Below, one piece after another: positions 31,293 to 39,771 of a stretch of 56,897 bases of DNA. The stretch lies in the IMG/VR virus record IMGVR_UViG_3300031673_000051, positions 1-56,897 of that record; one strand, 5' to 3'. This DNA is from a virus. Both the position numbers and the translations under genes were made by a program. Every line of letters begins with the position of its first letter. Position 1 is the first letter of the stretch. Below the pieces are notes generated by a model. It was given only the letters and a program-made list of their open reading frames with translations. It searched no databases and was not told the origin of the DNA.

Positions 31293-34200
31293 TTAACCTT
31301 TCCTTTGAGATTTATTAAACAAATTCTTAAATTGTGTAGAAGTCTTTTTGGATACAGTATCTTCCTTCACACCTTCCTTAGGTGGCACTGGCTGATTTAT
31401 ATCCAAAAGTGAACGTATTGTTCCAACAGGTTTAAGATGCTGGACCATTTTCTTTGTTGCCGCAATAAATTCTGCTGAAGGAGGAGCGACTGATGCCTGC
31501 AGGGCATTTTCTACTGAACCCGCCACGGCATCAGCAAAATCTTTACTCCCAAATCGAGGTATGTCTCGAGTTTCTCCATTCTCCAAAATCTCCATATCTA
31601 TAACCTCAGTAGGATGATCTATCTTATTCTTATCTGGATCATCTTCAAGGTTAACCAATTCAAAATGTAGATACTCATTCCGATGGCAGCACCAACGTTT
31701 ATCATGTACCAAATCTCGAAAACTCCGGTAAATCTGAGGATTTTTATCCAACGAAAGTCCTTTATCTGGACAATTAATTCCTGCTCTTTGAAGTATCTGC
31801 TTTGAATCTTCACTTACCTGACCTAAATCATATGTAACTAACACAATATTAAAATTATATACCTTTTTAAGATCAATGATAAATTTTCTAACCTTATTCA
31901 ACGGAATCTTATCCCCAGGACGTCCAATTATGCGCATCCCAAAATCTGTCTCCACTACAGGTGCTTTCTCCACCCGCATGGATCCCCCATCTTCCAAATC
32001 TTCAACAGTTCTATCTGTCCAACCACTAACACAAGACATAGCAATACCCAAAGCATCCCCCATACCTGATTTATTGCTATAAGCTATATCCACGTGCAAA
32101 TACCGAGGAACACGTCTTGGAATTCGAATGGCACTAAAATCCAGATACCCAGCAAAATCCACATCATCATGTAACCCGGTCTCAATTGTCAACATGCTAA
32201 CTGGATCTCTTTTAGTGGAATCATAGCAATCCACTATCAATGCTTCAGAAGGAAATAGCTTACTCTTTCGTAGCCCCGTTATTGATACTCCTGCGTAGTC
32301 TCTCAATGCGCCCACGATATCACGTTGATGGGCTTCCAAATATTCTATAGGAACCCAAAGAATTTGAAAACCATTCTTCGCAGCTAAAACTATTGCCTCT
32401 TGATCCGGCACAAACGCAGTACCCTCTCCTTGACCCAGAATTTTAGATGGTACATACACATTACCCAACTGCACCGGGAACTTAACACCACAGTACTCCG
32501 CGGCTTCTTTTGCTTCCCAAACGGGGATATCCACGATATACACATTGGGTGAACTTTTCATCTTTGCCACAAATGTATTCAAAAATGATAACGTTTCCTG
32601 CTTAGAAGCAACTAAGAAAAACTTACCCAAAGTCAATTTTCTATCATCCATCTGAGATCTAAGAACAAATCTGTTTTCAAATCGTCGATAGCCCGCCTCA
32701 AAAGCCTGAAGAACTCGAATTCTTTGCTTATCTGACTCTGAAGGAGAATCAACCTCATCCATCAACGCAGCAATGATATCATGACCTTGAACACCAAATC
32801 CCTTTGAGTAAGGAGAACCAGAAACGTATTCAAAAATAGGAAATTCTATCTTTGGATTTTGTTCAGATCCGCACACTCTACCTCTTTCCTTAAACCAAGG
32901 AGACTGCAAAAGATAACTTTGAAGAAGACCAAATCCACGAGAGGCACCAAGTGATGTCGTTAGGTTGAAAAATACTACAGCCATCTTACCTGCAGCAGTC
33001 TTTCCAAAAAATGCCCAAGGATCGCGAAGACAATTATGAACAACAACCCCTTGACATATAAAATTCTTTGGACTACCCTCTGCCATAACAACATCATAAG
33101 TATTCTTTTTACCCCCATACTCTATTGACTCAATTTTACCAAACAGTGTTTTACTAAAATTTGAATTGGTATACTTAGTCAAAAACCCTAGCTTCTCTTC
33201 AATTTCCTTATCAGATCGTACAATAATATAGGGTAAACCTTTTAATTTCTTATCAAAAAAGCTATCAGGTCTATCTAAACCATCAACCTCAATATACCAA
33301 CCTCCCACAAGAAAATCAACTGATTTAATATAACCATTATTCTTAACTATAACGTGTATGTCATGATCCAATCCATTTTGAGTAAGCCAATCGTCTACTC
33401 TCCCTTCAAATTTACTATCACAAAAATGACCATCTTCCGCCTCAAAGGGCTTACCATACCCCCAACTGGAACGCTTAGCAAAATCTCCACATTTTCTTTT
33501 TGTTTCTAATTGCTTTTGAACTATTTCATTCTTCTGTTCTTGACTTAATGAATTTCTCCACTTCTTCCAACCTATAACAGCTTTTGCAACAGCTTCTGGA
33601 GTATGTAATTGTTCAATAAGTTGCTGTCTTTCTTCCGGAGATAAATTTTTCAATCTTTTCTTAGTAGCTGCTGCACATTTAGCATTCCTTTCCGAATTGC
33701 TCCAAACTTTTTGTTCCATAATCCGACACCATTCTTCCCAATCCATAGAATCCAATCGCTTGAGTACCCTCCGAGCCACATCCTCATCAGAAATATTCTT
33801 CCAATGTTCAATAAGTCCTTGAACAGCTTTCACCCTAACCTCTGGTATACGCAAATGTTTGGTTTTTTCCTTACTCTCATCTAAAGAAAACAACTCCCAA
33901 TAAGCCAAAGCAATACCCTGCATTATCTCATGAAATTCTGTACTCTGCTTAGCCTTGTTACACTTAACTACCCCTTCCGGAGACTGCACTGCCAACAAAC
34001 CCTTTTCACAAATCCGATATCTTTCTTCTTCTGTCCTACTCGCCCATACCTTCTTGGTAGCATCACTTATTATTCCGGATACATCACTCCTGGAAAGATG
34101 AAGATCATCACCATATATAAGAACTTCATCTCCAACAAGAATATCTTTAAGAGGTTTCCAACCATCTTTTGTCCAAAACTTATGATCAAGAGTTGTCCTA

Positions 34201-34736
34201 ATTTTTTTATATCTCCCACCCTTAGAATTAGTGGTATCCTTACGATTAAATAAAAGATCTGCAAACTTTATAACTACTTCATAAACAGGTTTCTTCCCCG
34301 AAAAAATAACCTCATCTACCTTATGTGCTCCAACATTACCCCTCTCATCCACAGCCAAAGTATAATTCAACCCATTTTTATAAGCTTGATTTAAAGCAAC
34401 CCACTTCTTCTTTTCACAATCGTAAACAGGACAGTAACCATCTATGCATAAAATCGTATGCATTACGTGAGCAATGCCTAAAATTGCAGAAGTCGTTTTG
34501 CCAGTTCCAATTGCGCCTGTAAATATTGGGAGGTTCTTTTCAGGCAAATTAGAAAGCTCAGATAGAACCCTATGCCATATTGGGTATAATGCCTTACCTC
34601 CTCTCAAAGAAACTCCAAGATAATCAGTATCCGTCAAAAATTTACGCATTGAAACTGGTATTTCCGCGTAATCAGTACCATACGCAGCCGTCAACAATGT
34701 TTCCATCCGTATTTTTTGGTTACTCTTCTTTGCCAT
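31293..34736 (-). CDS. Terminase large subunit with inserted intein
   Basis: 1147 codons; about 675 residues after removal of codons 97-568. The ATPase has Walker A GAIGTGKTT (74-82) and Walker B IIAALMDEVDS; the RNase-H-like nuclease domain follows with YLHVDIAYSNKSG, a middle acidic segment and KDFADAVAG near the end. It drives ATP-dependent DNA packaging through the portal and cuts the concatemer. The gene directly follows the probable small subunit with a 17-base overlap. The intein sits a few residues past the Walker A helix, a place where loss of splicing would kill packaging. Confidence 0.92.
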   Translation of the reverse strand: MAKKSNQKIRMETLLTAAYGTDYAEIPVSMRKFLTDTDYLGVSLRGGKALYPIWHRVLSELSNLPEKNLPIFTGAIGTGKTTSAILGIAHVMHTILCIDGYCPVYDCEKKKWVALNQAYKNGLNYTLAVDERGNVGAHKVDEVIFSGKKPVYEVVIKFADLLFNRKDTTNSKGGRYKKIRTTLDHKFWTKDGWKPLKDILVGDEVLIYGDDLHLSRSDVSGIISDATKKVWASRTEEERYRICEKGLLAVQSPEGVVKCNKAKQSTEFHEIMQGIALAYWELFSLDESKEKTKHLRIPEVRVKAVQGLIEHWKNISDEDVARRVLKRLDSMDWEEWCRIMEQKVWSNSERNAKCAAATKKRLKNLSPEERQQLIEQLHTPEAVAKAVIGWKKWRNSLSQEQKNEIVQKQLETKRKCGDFAKRSSWGYGKPFEAEDGHFCDSKFEGRVDDWLTQNGLDHDIHVIVKNNGYIKSVDFLVGGWYIEVDGLDRPDSFFDKKLKGLPYIIVRSDKEIEEKLGFLTKYTNSNFSKTLFGKIESIEYGGKKNTYDVVMAEGSPKNFICQGVVVHNCLRDPWAFFGKTAAGKMAVVFFNLTTSLGASRGFGLLQSYLLQSPWFKERGRVCGSEQNPKIEFPIFEYVSGSPYSKGFGVQGHDIIAALMDEVDSPSESDKQRIRVLQAFEAGYRRFENRFVLRSQMDDRKLTLGKFFLVASKQETLSFLNTFVAKMKSSPNVYIVDIPVWEAKEAAEYCGVKFPVQLGNVYVPSKILGQGEGTAFVPDQEAIVLAAKNGFQILWVPIEYLEAHQRDIVGALRDYAGVSITGLRKSKLFPSEALIVDCYDSTKRDPVSMLTIETGLHDDVDFAGYLDFSAIRIPRRVPRYLHVDIAYSNKSGMGDALGIAMSCVSGWTDRTVEDLEDGGSMRVEKAPVVETDFGMRIIGRPGDKIPLNKVRKFIIDLKKVYNFNIVLVTYDLGQVSEDSKQILQRAGINCPDKGLSLDKNPQIYRSFRDLVHDKRWCCHRNEYLHFELVNLEDDPDKNKIDHPTEVIDMEILENGETRDIPRFGSKDFADAVAGSVENALQASVAPPSAEFIAATKKMVQHLKPVGTIRSLLDINQPVPPKEGVKEDTVSKKTSTQFKNLFNKSQRKG
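33033..34448 (-). mobile_element. Large intein with Vsr/PD-(D/E)XK-type endonuclease in terL
   Basis: Codons 97-568. Starts with Cys97 (CIDGYCPVYD), includes a TTLDHKFWTKDGWKPLKDIL block B-like segment and ends VVVHN with Cys569 as +1. The insert of ~300 residues has NUMOD-like repeated helices (LSPEERQQLI, LSQEQKNEIV) and a nuclease core SKFEGRVDDWLTQNGL, SVDFLVGGWYIEVDG, DSFFDKKLKG, resembling very-short-patch-repair-fold homing endonucleases. The endonuclease looks intact, so the element may still home. Confidence 0.88.
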
Positions 34737-35436
34737 CGTCCATACTTTCCAAATTCTGTCGTATCCTGCTAATTACAACTTCCCTATCCATTGAGGGCAA
34801 TTTTTTAAGATCGGCAACAATTTGCTGGTCACCAGACATCAAACGTTTAACAGGGTTTCCACCAGAGTTATCACCCAAACTTAACTGGTAATTGGTTTGC
34901 TTGATCAGAGCTGGTTTTTCTACACCAAATCCCAAATCTTCCGCAGCCTTAACTATTTGCTCTTCATCGTTTCTTTGCTCCACCCTTAACTTTCTTATAG
35001 TTTCAAACACCCCAAGATTTGGAACTCGATAAGCATTACATATCTTTTCACATTTCAAACAAACAAAAGTTATCTCCTTCTGTTCATTAACCCTTGGTTG
35101 AGCAGCAGCATCGCAACAAGCTGATCGGTAACTAAACCTGTGCTCAGAAAGTTCTACGTCATCCTCATTCCAAAGCAATTCCCTCTGCTTTGTACCCATG
35201 AATACATAATCCATAATGTATGTAGCAACAAAGGGAGAATTCACCTTCTCTTCTTTCTTAAACTTCTTAATAACTTTTTCAACAAAGTCTATGGTAATCC
35301 TATCGCCAGGGTTATCAACCTCATCCTCATACTTTTCTCTGAGCGCTTTCAAAACTTCAGCTAAGTTGCCCCGGTGTCTGAAGTACAGTAGTCGGGTGGT
35401 ATTTTCTAATTCTAATTTTTGAATTGACTTAGTCAT
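34720..35436 (-). CDS. Probable terminase small subunit
   Basis: 238 residues immediately upstream of and overlapping terL. N-terminal helical DNA-binding-like region (about 5-60), a four-cysteine site (SACCDAAA and FVCLKCEKICN) in the middle and a C-terminal helical tail. The name rests on gene order; no clear TerS motif is visible. Could instead be another packaging or replication accessory. Confidence 0.55.
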   Translation of the reverse strand: MTKSIQKLELENTTRLLYFRHRGNLAEVLKALREKYEDEVDNPGDRITIDFVEKVIKKFKKEEKVNSPFVATYIMDYVFMGTKQRELLWNEDDVELSEHRFSYRSACCDAAAQPRVNEQKEITFVCLKCEKICNAYRVPNLGVFETIRKLRVEQRNDEEQIVKAAEDLGFGVEKPALIKQTNYQLSLGDNSGGNPVKRLMSGDQQIVADLKKLPSMDREVVISRIRQNLESMDDGKEE

Positions 35437-35445
35437 ACTTTCTTC

Positions 35446-35817
35446 CTAATCTACTAATCCAAATACATCCTGTGCTCCACAAAGAACAGTGTAGTACTTG
35501 TGTCCATCCAATCCAGTAATATTTAGACCCCAAGGAACAGAAATATCAAATAATACTCTAACTCCTGCACTTAACTTTGGGTGTGTAGGATGACATTTCC
35601 CTTTAAGATCTGTGTATCCCGGACCTATAGATAGTATAGTTCCCGTTCCATTGTGATACTTCTTTCGAATACTTTCAGGAAGAACTATTACATTATCCTG
35701 TCCCATCTTCTCAGGAGGAGAATCTGGACAAATGAAAACTAAATCTCCCAACATCTGATAGGGGAATTGAAGTTCACCCTTCTTATTGTGCCAGGGTGTT
35801 TTATACTCAATACTCAT
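35446..35817 (-). CDS. Divergent GroES-like co-chaperonin
   Basis: 123 residues with the Cpn10 layout: Q-M-L-G-D-L-V-F-I near residue 22, a loop ending NVIVLPESIRKKYHNG, G-T-I-L-S-I-G-P-G, L-S-A-G-V-R-V-L-F and a C-terminal Y-Y-T-V-L-C-G-A-Q-D-V-F. The spacing and barrel pattern match, but extra inserts make it longer than GroES. Two Cpn10-type genes in one phage suggest specialised rings or clients. Confidence 0.65.
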   Translation of the reverse strand: MSIEYKTPWHNKKGELQFPYQMLGDLVFICPDSPPEKMGQDNVIVLPESIRKKYHNGTGTILSIGPGYTDLKGKCHPTHPKLSAGVRVLFDISVPWGLNITGLDGHKYYTVLCGAQDVFGLVD

Positions 35818-35826
35818 AACTCTCCT

Positions 35827-36090
35827 TTATCTCAAGTGTGACAAAGCCTCTGCTTTGGCAGCTACTATTGCTTTCTTCTTTTCAATGAAATAATTCCGGA
35901 TGCCTGATGCACAACACACAAAACCCATAAGTGCATACCCATACTTCTCGGCTTCTATTGAAACTATGGAAAAAGGAATATTAGCTAGGGCATAAAACAA
36001 CCACCATCTATAACTCCGACCAAGCATAAAAATGGCAGTGGTAAGCCAAATTGCTCCAACTATTTCTATTACACGTATAGTAGACATCAT
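35827..36090 (-). CDS. Small membrane protein
   Basis: 87 residues with three hydrophobic segments (VGAIWLTTAIFML, WWLFYALANIPFSIVSI, YALMGFVCCASGI) and a Lys-rich C-terminus. Starts at adjacent ATGs overlapping the QueD stop after GAGGAGG. Possibly a fragmentary transporter-like or PnuC-like protein; not assigned. Confidence 0.6.
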   Translation of the reverse strand: MMSTIRVIEIVGAIWLTTAIFMLGRSYRWWLFYALANIPFSIVSIEAEKYGYALMGFVCCASGIRNYFIEKKKAIVAAKAEALSHLR

Positions 36091-36464
36091 TCCTCCTCGT
36101 ATGTAGCCATATTACCCGTTGATTCTTGAACATCAACCCGGTAACAACTTGGTATTTGCATACATATCCATCTGGCTATTCTTTCAGCTGTTGGATTTAA
36201 ACCACCTTGATTTAATGGTGTTTTTGTTGCAGAATCCCAACCTACCCCTTCTATGTCATTCAAGTACTGATGATCCAATTGACCATGTACCACTCTCTTT
36301 ATCTCAGTAAAATCTACTACCATACCATTTTCATTGAGCTCTTCAGCTGAGCAATAGACCGTGATTAAAAGGGAATGGCCGTGATTCCTGTTACAAGCAC
36401 TTATATAGGGTAGATTGAGCTTGTGAGATACTGCCACTTCCAGTGTTTTCTTAACCTTAAACAT
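36087..36464 (-). CDS. queD: QueD-like 6-carboxytetrahydropterin synthase
   Basis: 125 residues, typical length. Zinc and catalytic signature: HKLNLPYISACNRNHGHSL (Cys and H-x-H), then V-D-F-T-E-I-K, LDHQYLND, N-P-T-A-E-R-I-A and a final VQESTGN (Glu). It converts dihydroneopterin triphosphate to 6-carboxytetrahydropterin, a step toward preQ0 and other 7-deazaguanines. Other pathway enzymes (FolE, QueE, QueC) are not in this window. It neighbours a phosphoribosyltransferase. Confidence 0.88.
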   Translation of the reverse strand: MFKVKKTLEVAVSHKLNLPYISACNRNHGHSLLITVYCSAEELNENGMVVDFTEIKRVVHGQLDHQYLNDIEGVGWDSATKTPLNQGGLNPTAERIARWICMQIPSCYRVDVQESTGNMATYEEE

Positions 36465-36465
36465 G

Positions 36466-36561
36466 TTACACTCCTCTTATAGAATATAGTAATAAAACTA
36501 GTAAAACTGCTACTATTAGCAACCACCAATCAACACTCGTTAAAAACTTTCGAATCATCAT
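36466..36561 (-). CDS. Tiny membrane protein
   Basis: 31 residues with one long membrane helix (WWLLIVAVLLVLLLYSI). Its ATG overlaps the TGA of the phosphoribosyltransferase gene and its stop precedes queD by one base. Unknown function. Confidence 0.5.
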   Translation of the reverse strand: MMIRKFLTSVDWWLLIVAVLLVLLLYSIRGV

Positions 36562-37124
36562 TTCTCCACCTCGTATATTTCCGGAAATCCCCGATAAGCT
36601 TCACCAGCACCCATGCCAGCTCCCACCAAGAAGCCTTTGTCCAAATACCGCCATCCAATAATATCCGGCTCTAATGCACCTTGCTCAGCTCGTAGAAAAA
36701 CCTTATCTACTAAAACTGCAGTATACACTTCTAAAGGATCATACCCGGATATGATTTTCTTTGCCTCAGCAAGGGTGTTTCCCGTTTCTGCACAATCGTC
36801 CACAATGATAACATTTCTACCACAAATATCTTTTCTTGATAAATCCAGAGGTGTCATCAATTTTACTTCAGCCCGAGCCTTCATTTCTTCTCCATAAGAT
36901 TCAAGACCTATATGCCCGATTACTACGTCTGGTTGATGCCAAAGTGAACCAACCGGATTAAGTGTGTATAAAATTTGTAACAATTGGTATGCCGTGTAAG
37001 CTCCACCTTTCAACACAGCAATAATGGCCAAAGGATATCCTACCATATTTATCTCCCCTGCCATCTTCCTCAAGGCAGCATCTACACCTTCTTGATTCAA
37101 AATTTGATTAAGTTTAGTTGACAT
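36558..37124 (-). CDS. Phosphoribosyltransferase
   Basis: About 188 residues from MSTKLNQILNQEG after AGGAGATGGGAGTG. The PRPP-binding loop VIIVDDCAETGNTLAEA is clear, and the upstream AVLKGGAYTAYQL fits the type I PRTase fold. Substrate is likely a purine-like base. Next to QueD, use of a modified guanine-like base is an attractive guess. Confidence 0.8.
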   Translation of the reverse strand: MSTKLNQILNQEGVDAALRKMAGEINMVGYPLAIIAVLKGGAYTAYQLLQILYTLNPVGSLWHQPDVVIGHIGLESYGEEMKARAEVKLMTPLDLSRKDICGRNVIIVDDCAETGNTLAEAKKIISGYDPLEVYTAVLVDKVFLRAEQGALEPDIIGWRYLDKGFLVGAGMGAGEAYRGFPEIYEVEK

Positions 37125-37788
37125 CACTCCCATCTCCTAACTGTGGCGTAAACTCAATATTATCCACCAACTTCTCCAGAAGTTCAACACTACTCACACC
37201 TTCCAACTTTGTAACCATAAAAGCTGCGTCTGCTATTTCAACTAACCCCTCATCTTGACTTATTATAATGAATTGCATATTCATTGTCTTAGCCAAGTAT
37301 TGAGTCATTTCCCTCACAGCTTCTGCATTTTTCAATCCATGCAAATTTCTGAACGGCTCGTCAAAAATGAGTACAGGGCGTGTCCTCTCATACTGAATTG
37401 CCCATAAGATTATCCTAAGAGCAAAAGATACCACATCGGCTTGGCCACCACTAAACTCATCATCCTTTGGAGAAAATCTCTCACCATCAATAACAATATA
37501 CATATGAATTTCTGGTTGGTTGTGTGATATACTACCTTCTAATTCAAACGAATGATTATCCCCAAATACAAATTTAAGGGCCTGAGTAACCAAAACCTCG
37601 ACAACCTCCTCAAACTCCTGTTGAACCAAAATACCAACAGTATTCATCACCTCAAGAGCTTTTTCAAGGTCTGCAAGACAATTCTGATGAGATACAATCT
37701 CAATTCCCAGATCTTCAACCTTACTCTTAAGAAGTTTCTGAGTAGCCTTCTTCTCGCTTAAGAAATCAGTGTATTTTGTCAGATTCAT
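37114..37788 (-). CDS. Rad50/SbcC-like ATPase, C-terminal half
   Basis: 224 residues. Short coiled coil, then ABC signature DEFSGGQADVVSFALRI (about 112-128), Walker B RPVLIFDEPFRNLHG and a switch region FIIISQDEGLVEIAD. Walker A is missing; it must come from the 39772-40869 product, which ends at the zinc hook. The two halves would assemble with Mre11 (38697-39635) into a nuclease for DNA ends and recombination. The genes between the halves make this a split Rad50. Confidence 0.85.
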   Translation of the reverse strand: MNLTKYTDFLSEKKATQKLLKSKVEDLGIEIVSHQNCLADLEKALEVMNTVGILVQQEFEEVVEVLVTQALKFVFGDNHSFELEGSISHNQPEIHMYIVIDGERFSPKDDEFSGGQADVVSFALRIILWAIQYERTRPVLIFDEPFRNLHGLKNAEAVREMTQYLAKTMNMQFIIISQDEGLVEIADAAFMVTKLEGVSSVELLEKLVDNIEFTPQLGDGSDVN

Positions 37789-37801
37789 TATTTAACTTTC
37801 T

Positions 37802-38077
37802 TTACAAAGGTCCTACGACAAACATAGTTATCTTGAAACGTCCACGACCAGATTCTGAGTATTCTCTTAAAAAATGTTGATTACCATCTTCACCTGGCTG
37901 CATTGACCATCTGCCATAAATATGACTTGCTCGTCCTACTTCGTAATCATGATCTATTGCCCCAGCATCAAATAATATTTCAATTCCTTCTTCATGGCTC
38001 ACATGGCCTTTAATGTAGTAAGCATCTGGCGTGCCATACCAGTTCAGTGGCATGTATTCACCATCATTACATTTCAT
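37802..38077 (-). CDS. Hypothetical protein
   Basis: 91 residues, beta-rich by eye (YYIKGHVSHEEGIEILFDAG, HIYGRWSMQPGEDG, RFKITMFVVGPL). Not recognised; lies between the Rad50 halves. Confidence 0.55.
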   Translation of the reverse strand: MKCNDGEYMPLNWYGTPDAYYIKGHVSHEEGIEILFDAGAIDHDYEVGRASHIYGRWSMQPGEDGNQHFLREYSESGRGRFKITMFVVGPL

Positions 38078-38078
38078 C

Positions 38079-38255
38079 TTATTTCTCCTTATCCAACTTC
38101 TTTAAATTGGTCTCAAATTTTTCTAGAAATAGTTGAACATTTCCTTTGTTTGCAACTACCCTATGTGCTCTAGATTGTAGATGCTTCCGATGTTCCGGCC
38201 AGGTAGAAAAATCAATTCCACACACGCTACATCTGTATCTACTTACCTTTGCCAT
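38079..38255 (-). CDS. Single C2H2 zinc-finger protein
   Basis: 58 residues from MAKVSRYRCSVCGIDF. C-x2-C...H-x3-H plus later H (CSVCGIDFSTWPEHRKHLQS, then RAH) forms a classical C2H2 finger, followed by a helical tail. Uncommon in bacterial phages but known. Likely binds nucleic acid or an Mre11-Rad50 component. Confidence 0.65.
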   Translation of the reverse strand: MAKVSRYRCSVCGIDFSTWPEHRKHLQSRAHRVVANKGNVQLFLEKFETNLKKLDKEK

Positions 38256-38256
38256 C

Positions 38257-38496
38257 TTAATCTTTATCCTTTGGTAGTAGTAAATAAACTCGAGTTCCAG
38301 GAGGTAACTCCCTCGGAGGAAACACCAGTGGTTGCTCCTCAGTAAAGGATACCTCATCATACACCTCTCCACGATAGGAGACCCAGTACTTCTTACCCAT
38401 TAAATCATCCTTCACAAGAATTGCATAACCCGCTATATCTGATAGCTTAATCTTTTTGTGGGGTGGCCGCTGAAATAATTGCAGACATCTCTTCAT
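38257..38496 (-). CDS. Hypothetical protein with uncertain start
   Basis: Coding-like sequence IKLSDIAGYAILVKDDLMGK, then YWVSYRGEVYDEVSFTEEQP and PPGTRVYLLL. The upstream ATG (38496) lies in the neighbouring gene's frame; a nearer ATG at 38400 has AAGGA upstream but would drop a good-looking segment. Removal of one A in the CAAAAAG run would fuse it to the 38447-38704 gene. Confidence 0.45.
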   Translation of the reverse strand: MKRCLQLFQRPPHKKIKLSDIAGYAILVKDDLMGKKYWVSYRGEVYDEVSFTEEQPLVFPPRELPPGTRVYLLLPKDKD

Positions 38497-38704
38497 CCAA
38501 TTTTTTGAGCGTGCTTTCATGTATAATAAGCTCCAAACTTAATTCCTCAGATTTTTTCTCAGCGGCAGCAACAGAAGTCGTTCCCGACACATCCTTTAAT
38601 TGCTTGAGTAATTGTGTCTTTTGTCCATCCTGCTGTGCTTGCTCCCGACGCAGTTCTTCAATCTTCTTTACTTTTTGCTTAACCTCAGAAATGATATCAG
38701 CCAT
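38447..38704 (-). CDS. Small coiled-coil protein
   Basis: 85 residues from MADIISEVKQKVKKIEELRR. Two heptad-rich helices (KIEELRREQAQQDGQKTQLL and EKKSEELSLELIIHESTLKK). Overlaps the end of the Mre11 gene by eight bases. Possibly a linker or regulator of the split Rad50; inferred from position only. Confidence 0.55.
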   Translation of the reverse strand: MADIISEVKQKVKKIEELRREQAQQDGQKTQLLKQLKDVSGTTSVAAAEKKSEELSLELIIHESTLKKLDEEMSAIISAATPQKD

Positions 38705-39635
38705 TTTTAACCTCCTCCAAAATTTCATCAATAACCTGACGAACCCCCATACTTGCTTTCTTTTCCTCCAAAACTTTCAAAAGAAAACCTTTCCAACCGA
38801 GTATCTTCTCATCCCCTTCTTTTAATCGTTTCACAAGTTCAACAAGAAGAGAATTATCCTTCGTCCTAACATCTCTCTTAGTAAGATCGAATATCTTCTC
38901 AATTGGCTCTATACCAAGTTCAATAACTTCTGATTCATTTGTATCCGTATCAAATATAACAACTGCTGGTTGATGTTCCAAATCAAACCTTGAAATCGTC
39001 TTTCGAATTACCGCTCCGGGATTGATAATTATTCGCCCTTGCCAAGTTTCAATGAATCTATAGTGATAATCTCCTGCCAAAATGAGAGCATAGTCTGGAC
39101 ACTGCCGAAGAAATTGTCTCGGACCAGGCAACACCTGCCCTGGCCACAAAGCTCTATCCCCCACCATCCTATGAGTTACAAGAATATTGTAAGCATCTTT
39201 ATCTAGCACCTCAGGAACGGGCTCACCAAATGACGCTCCGTAAAAGAATACACTGGCTTGCTGGGGTCCTGCTATAACAGGATTATCACCCAGTATCTTA
39301 ACAACTCTTGCCGATTCCAATTCAACTAATGGGCTATTAGGTAAAGTAGCTTTTGAATGGCCTGAGATATCATGTTGGCCATAGACACAAAGCATCCGCT
39401 CATCCCCAAATCTCCCAAAGCAATGTAACAGTTGCATAACTTCTGACTTGACTTTATTTGCTACTGTGGGAGCATCAAAAAAATCACCCACTTGTATAAT
39501 GATATTACATTTCCTACCATCAAATATATCCAAACTTTGGGACACTTTCCTACATAGAGTCTTCCAGTAATCATCTATACGCCGCTCAGGCGATTTATTT
39601 GTTAAATGAAGATCTCCTATAATTCCTATTCTCAT
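38697..39635 (-). CDS. Mre11/SbcD-like nuclease subunit
   Basis: 312 residues. Phosphoesterase motifs in order: GDLHLT (9), IIIQVGDFFDAP, YGQHDISGH (GNHD in most homologues, Gln here), VTHRMV and LILAGDYHYRF. C-terminal part includes capping and Rad50-binding helices. Works with Rad50 as an ATP-dependent exo/endonuclease on DNA ends. Confidence 0.9.
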   Translation of the reverse strand: MRIGIIGDLHLTNKSPERRIDDYWKTLCRKVSQSLDIFDGRKCNIIIQVGDFFDAPTVANKVKSEVMQLLHCFGRFGDERMLCVYGQHDISGHSKATLPNSPLVELESARVVKILGDNPVIAGPQQASVFFYGASFGEPVPEVLDKDAYNILVTHRMVGDRALWPGQVLPGPRQFLRQCPDYALILAGDYHYRFIETWQGRIIINPGAVIRKTISRFDLEHQPAVVIFDTDTNESEVIELGIEPIEKIFDLTKRDVRTKDNSLLVELVKRLKEGDEKILGWKGFLLKVLEEKKASMGVRQVIDEILEEVKNG

Positions 39636-39639
39636 AGCC

Positions 39640-39755
39640 CTACTTTCCGTTTTCTAATTCAACAAAATTATCCATATGAATACAAATTCTTCCCCAGTTT
39701 TAAATGGATATTTATCCTCATATCCTTCGGGAAGATACGCTTTACACAAGGTCAT
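39640..39755 (-). CDS. Small hypothetical protein (frame interrupted)
   Basis: ATG at 39755 reads MTLCKAYLPEGYEDKYPFKT, then GEEFVFI and soon stops. One A added (CATATGG to CATAATGG) gives MDNFVELENGK and a TAG at 39640, five bases before the Mre11 start. About 38 residues, not recognised. Confidence 0.4.
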
Positions 39756-39771
39756 ATTTTCATTATCTTTC

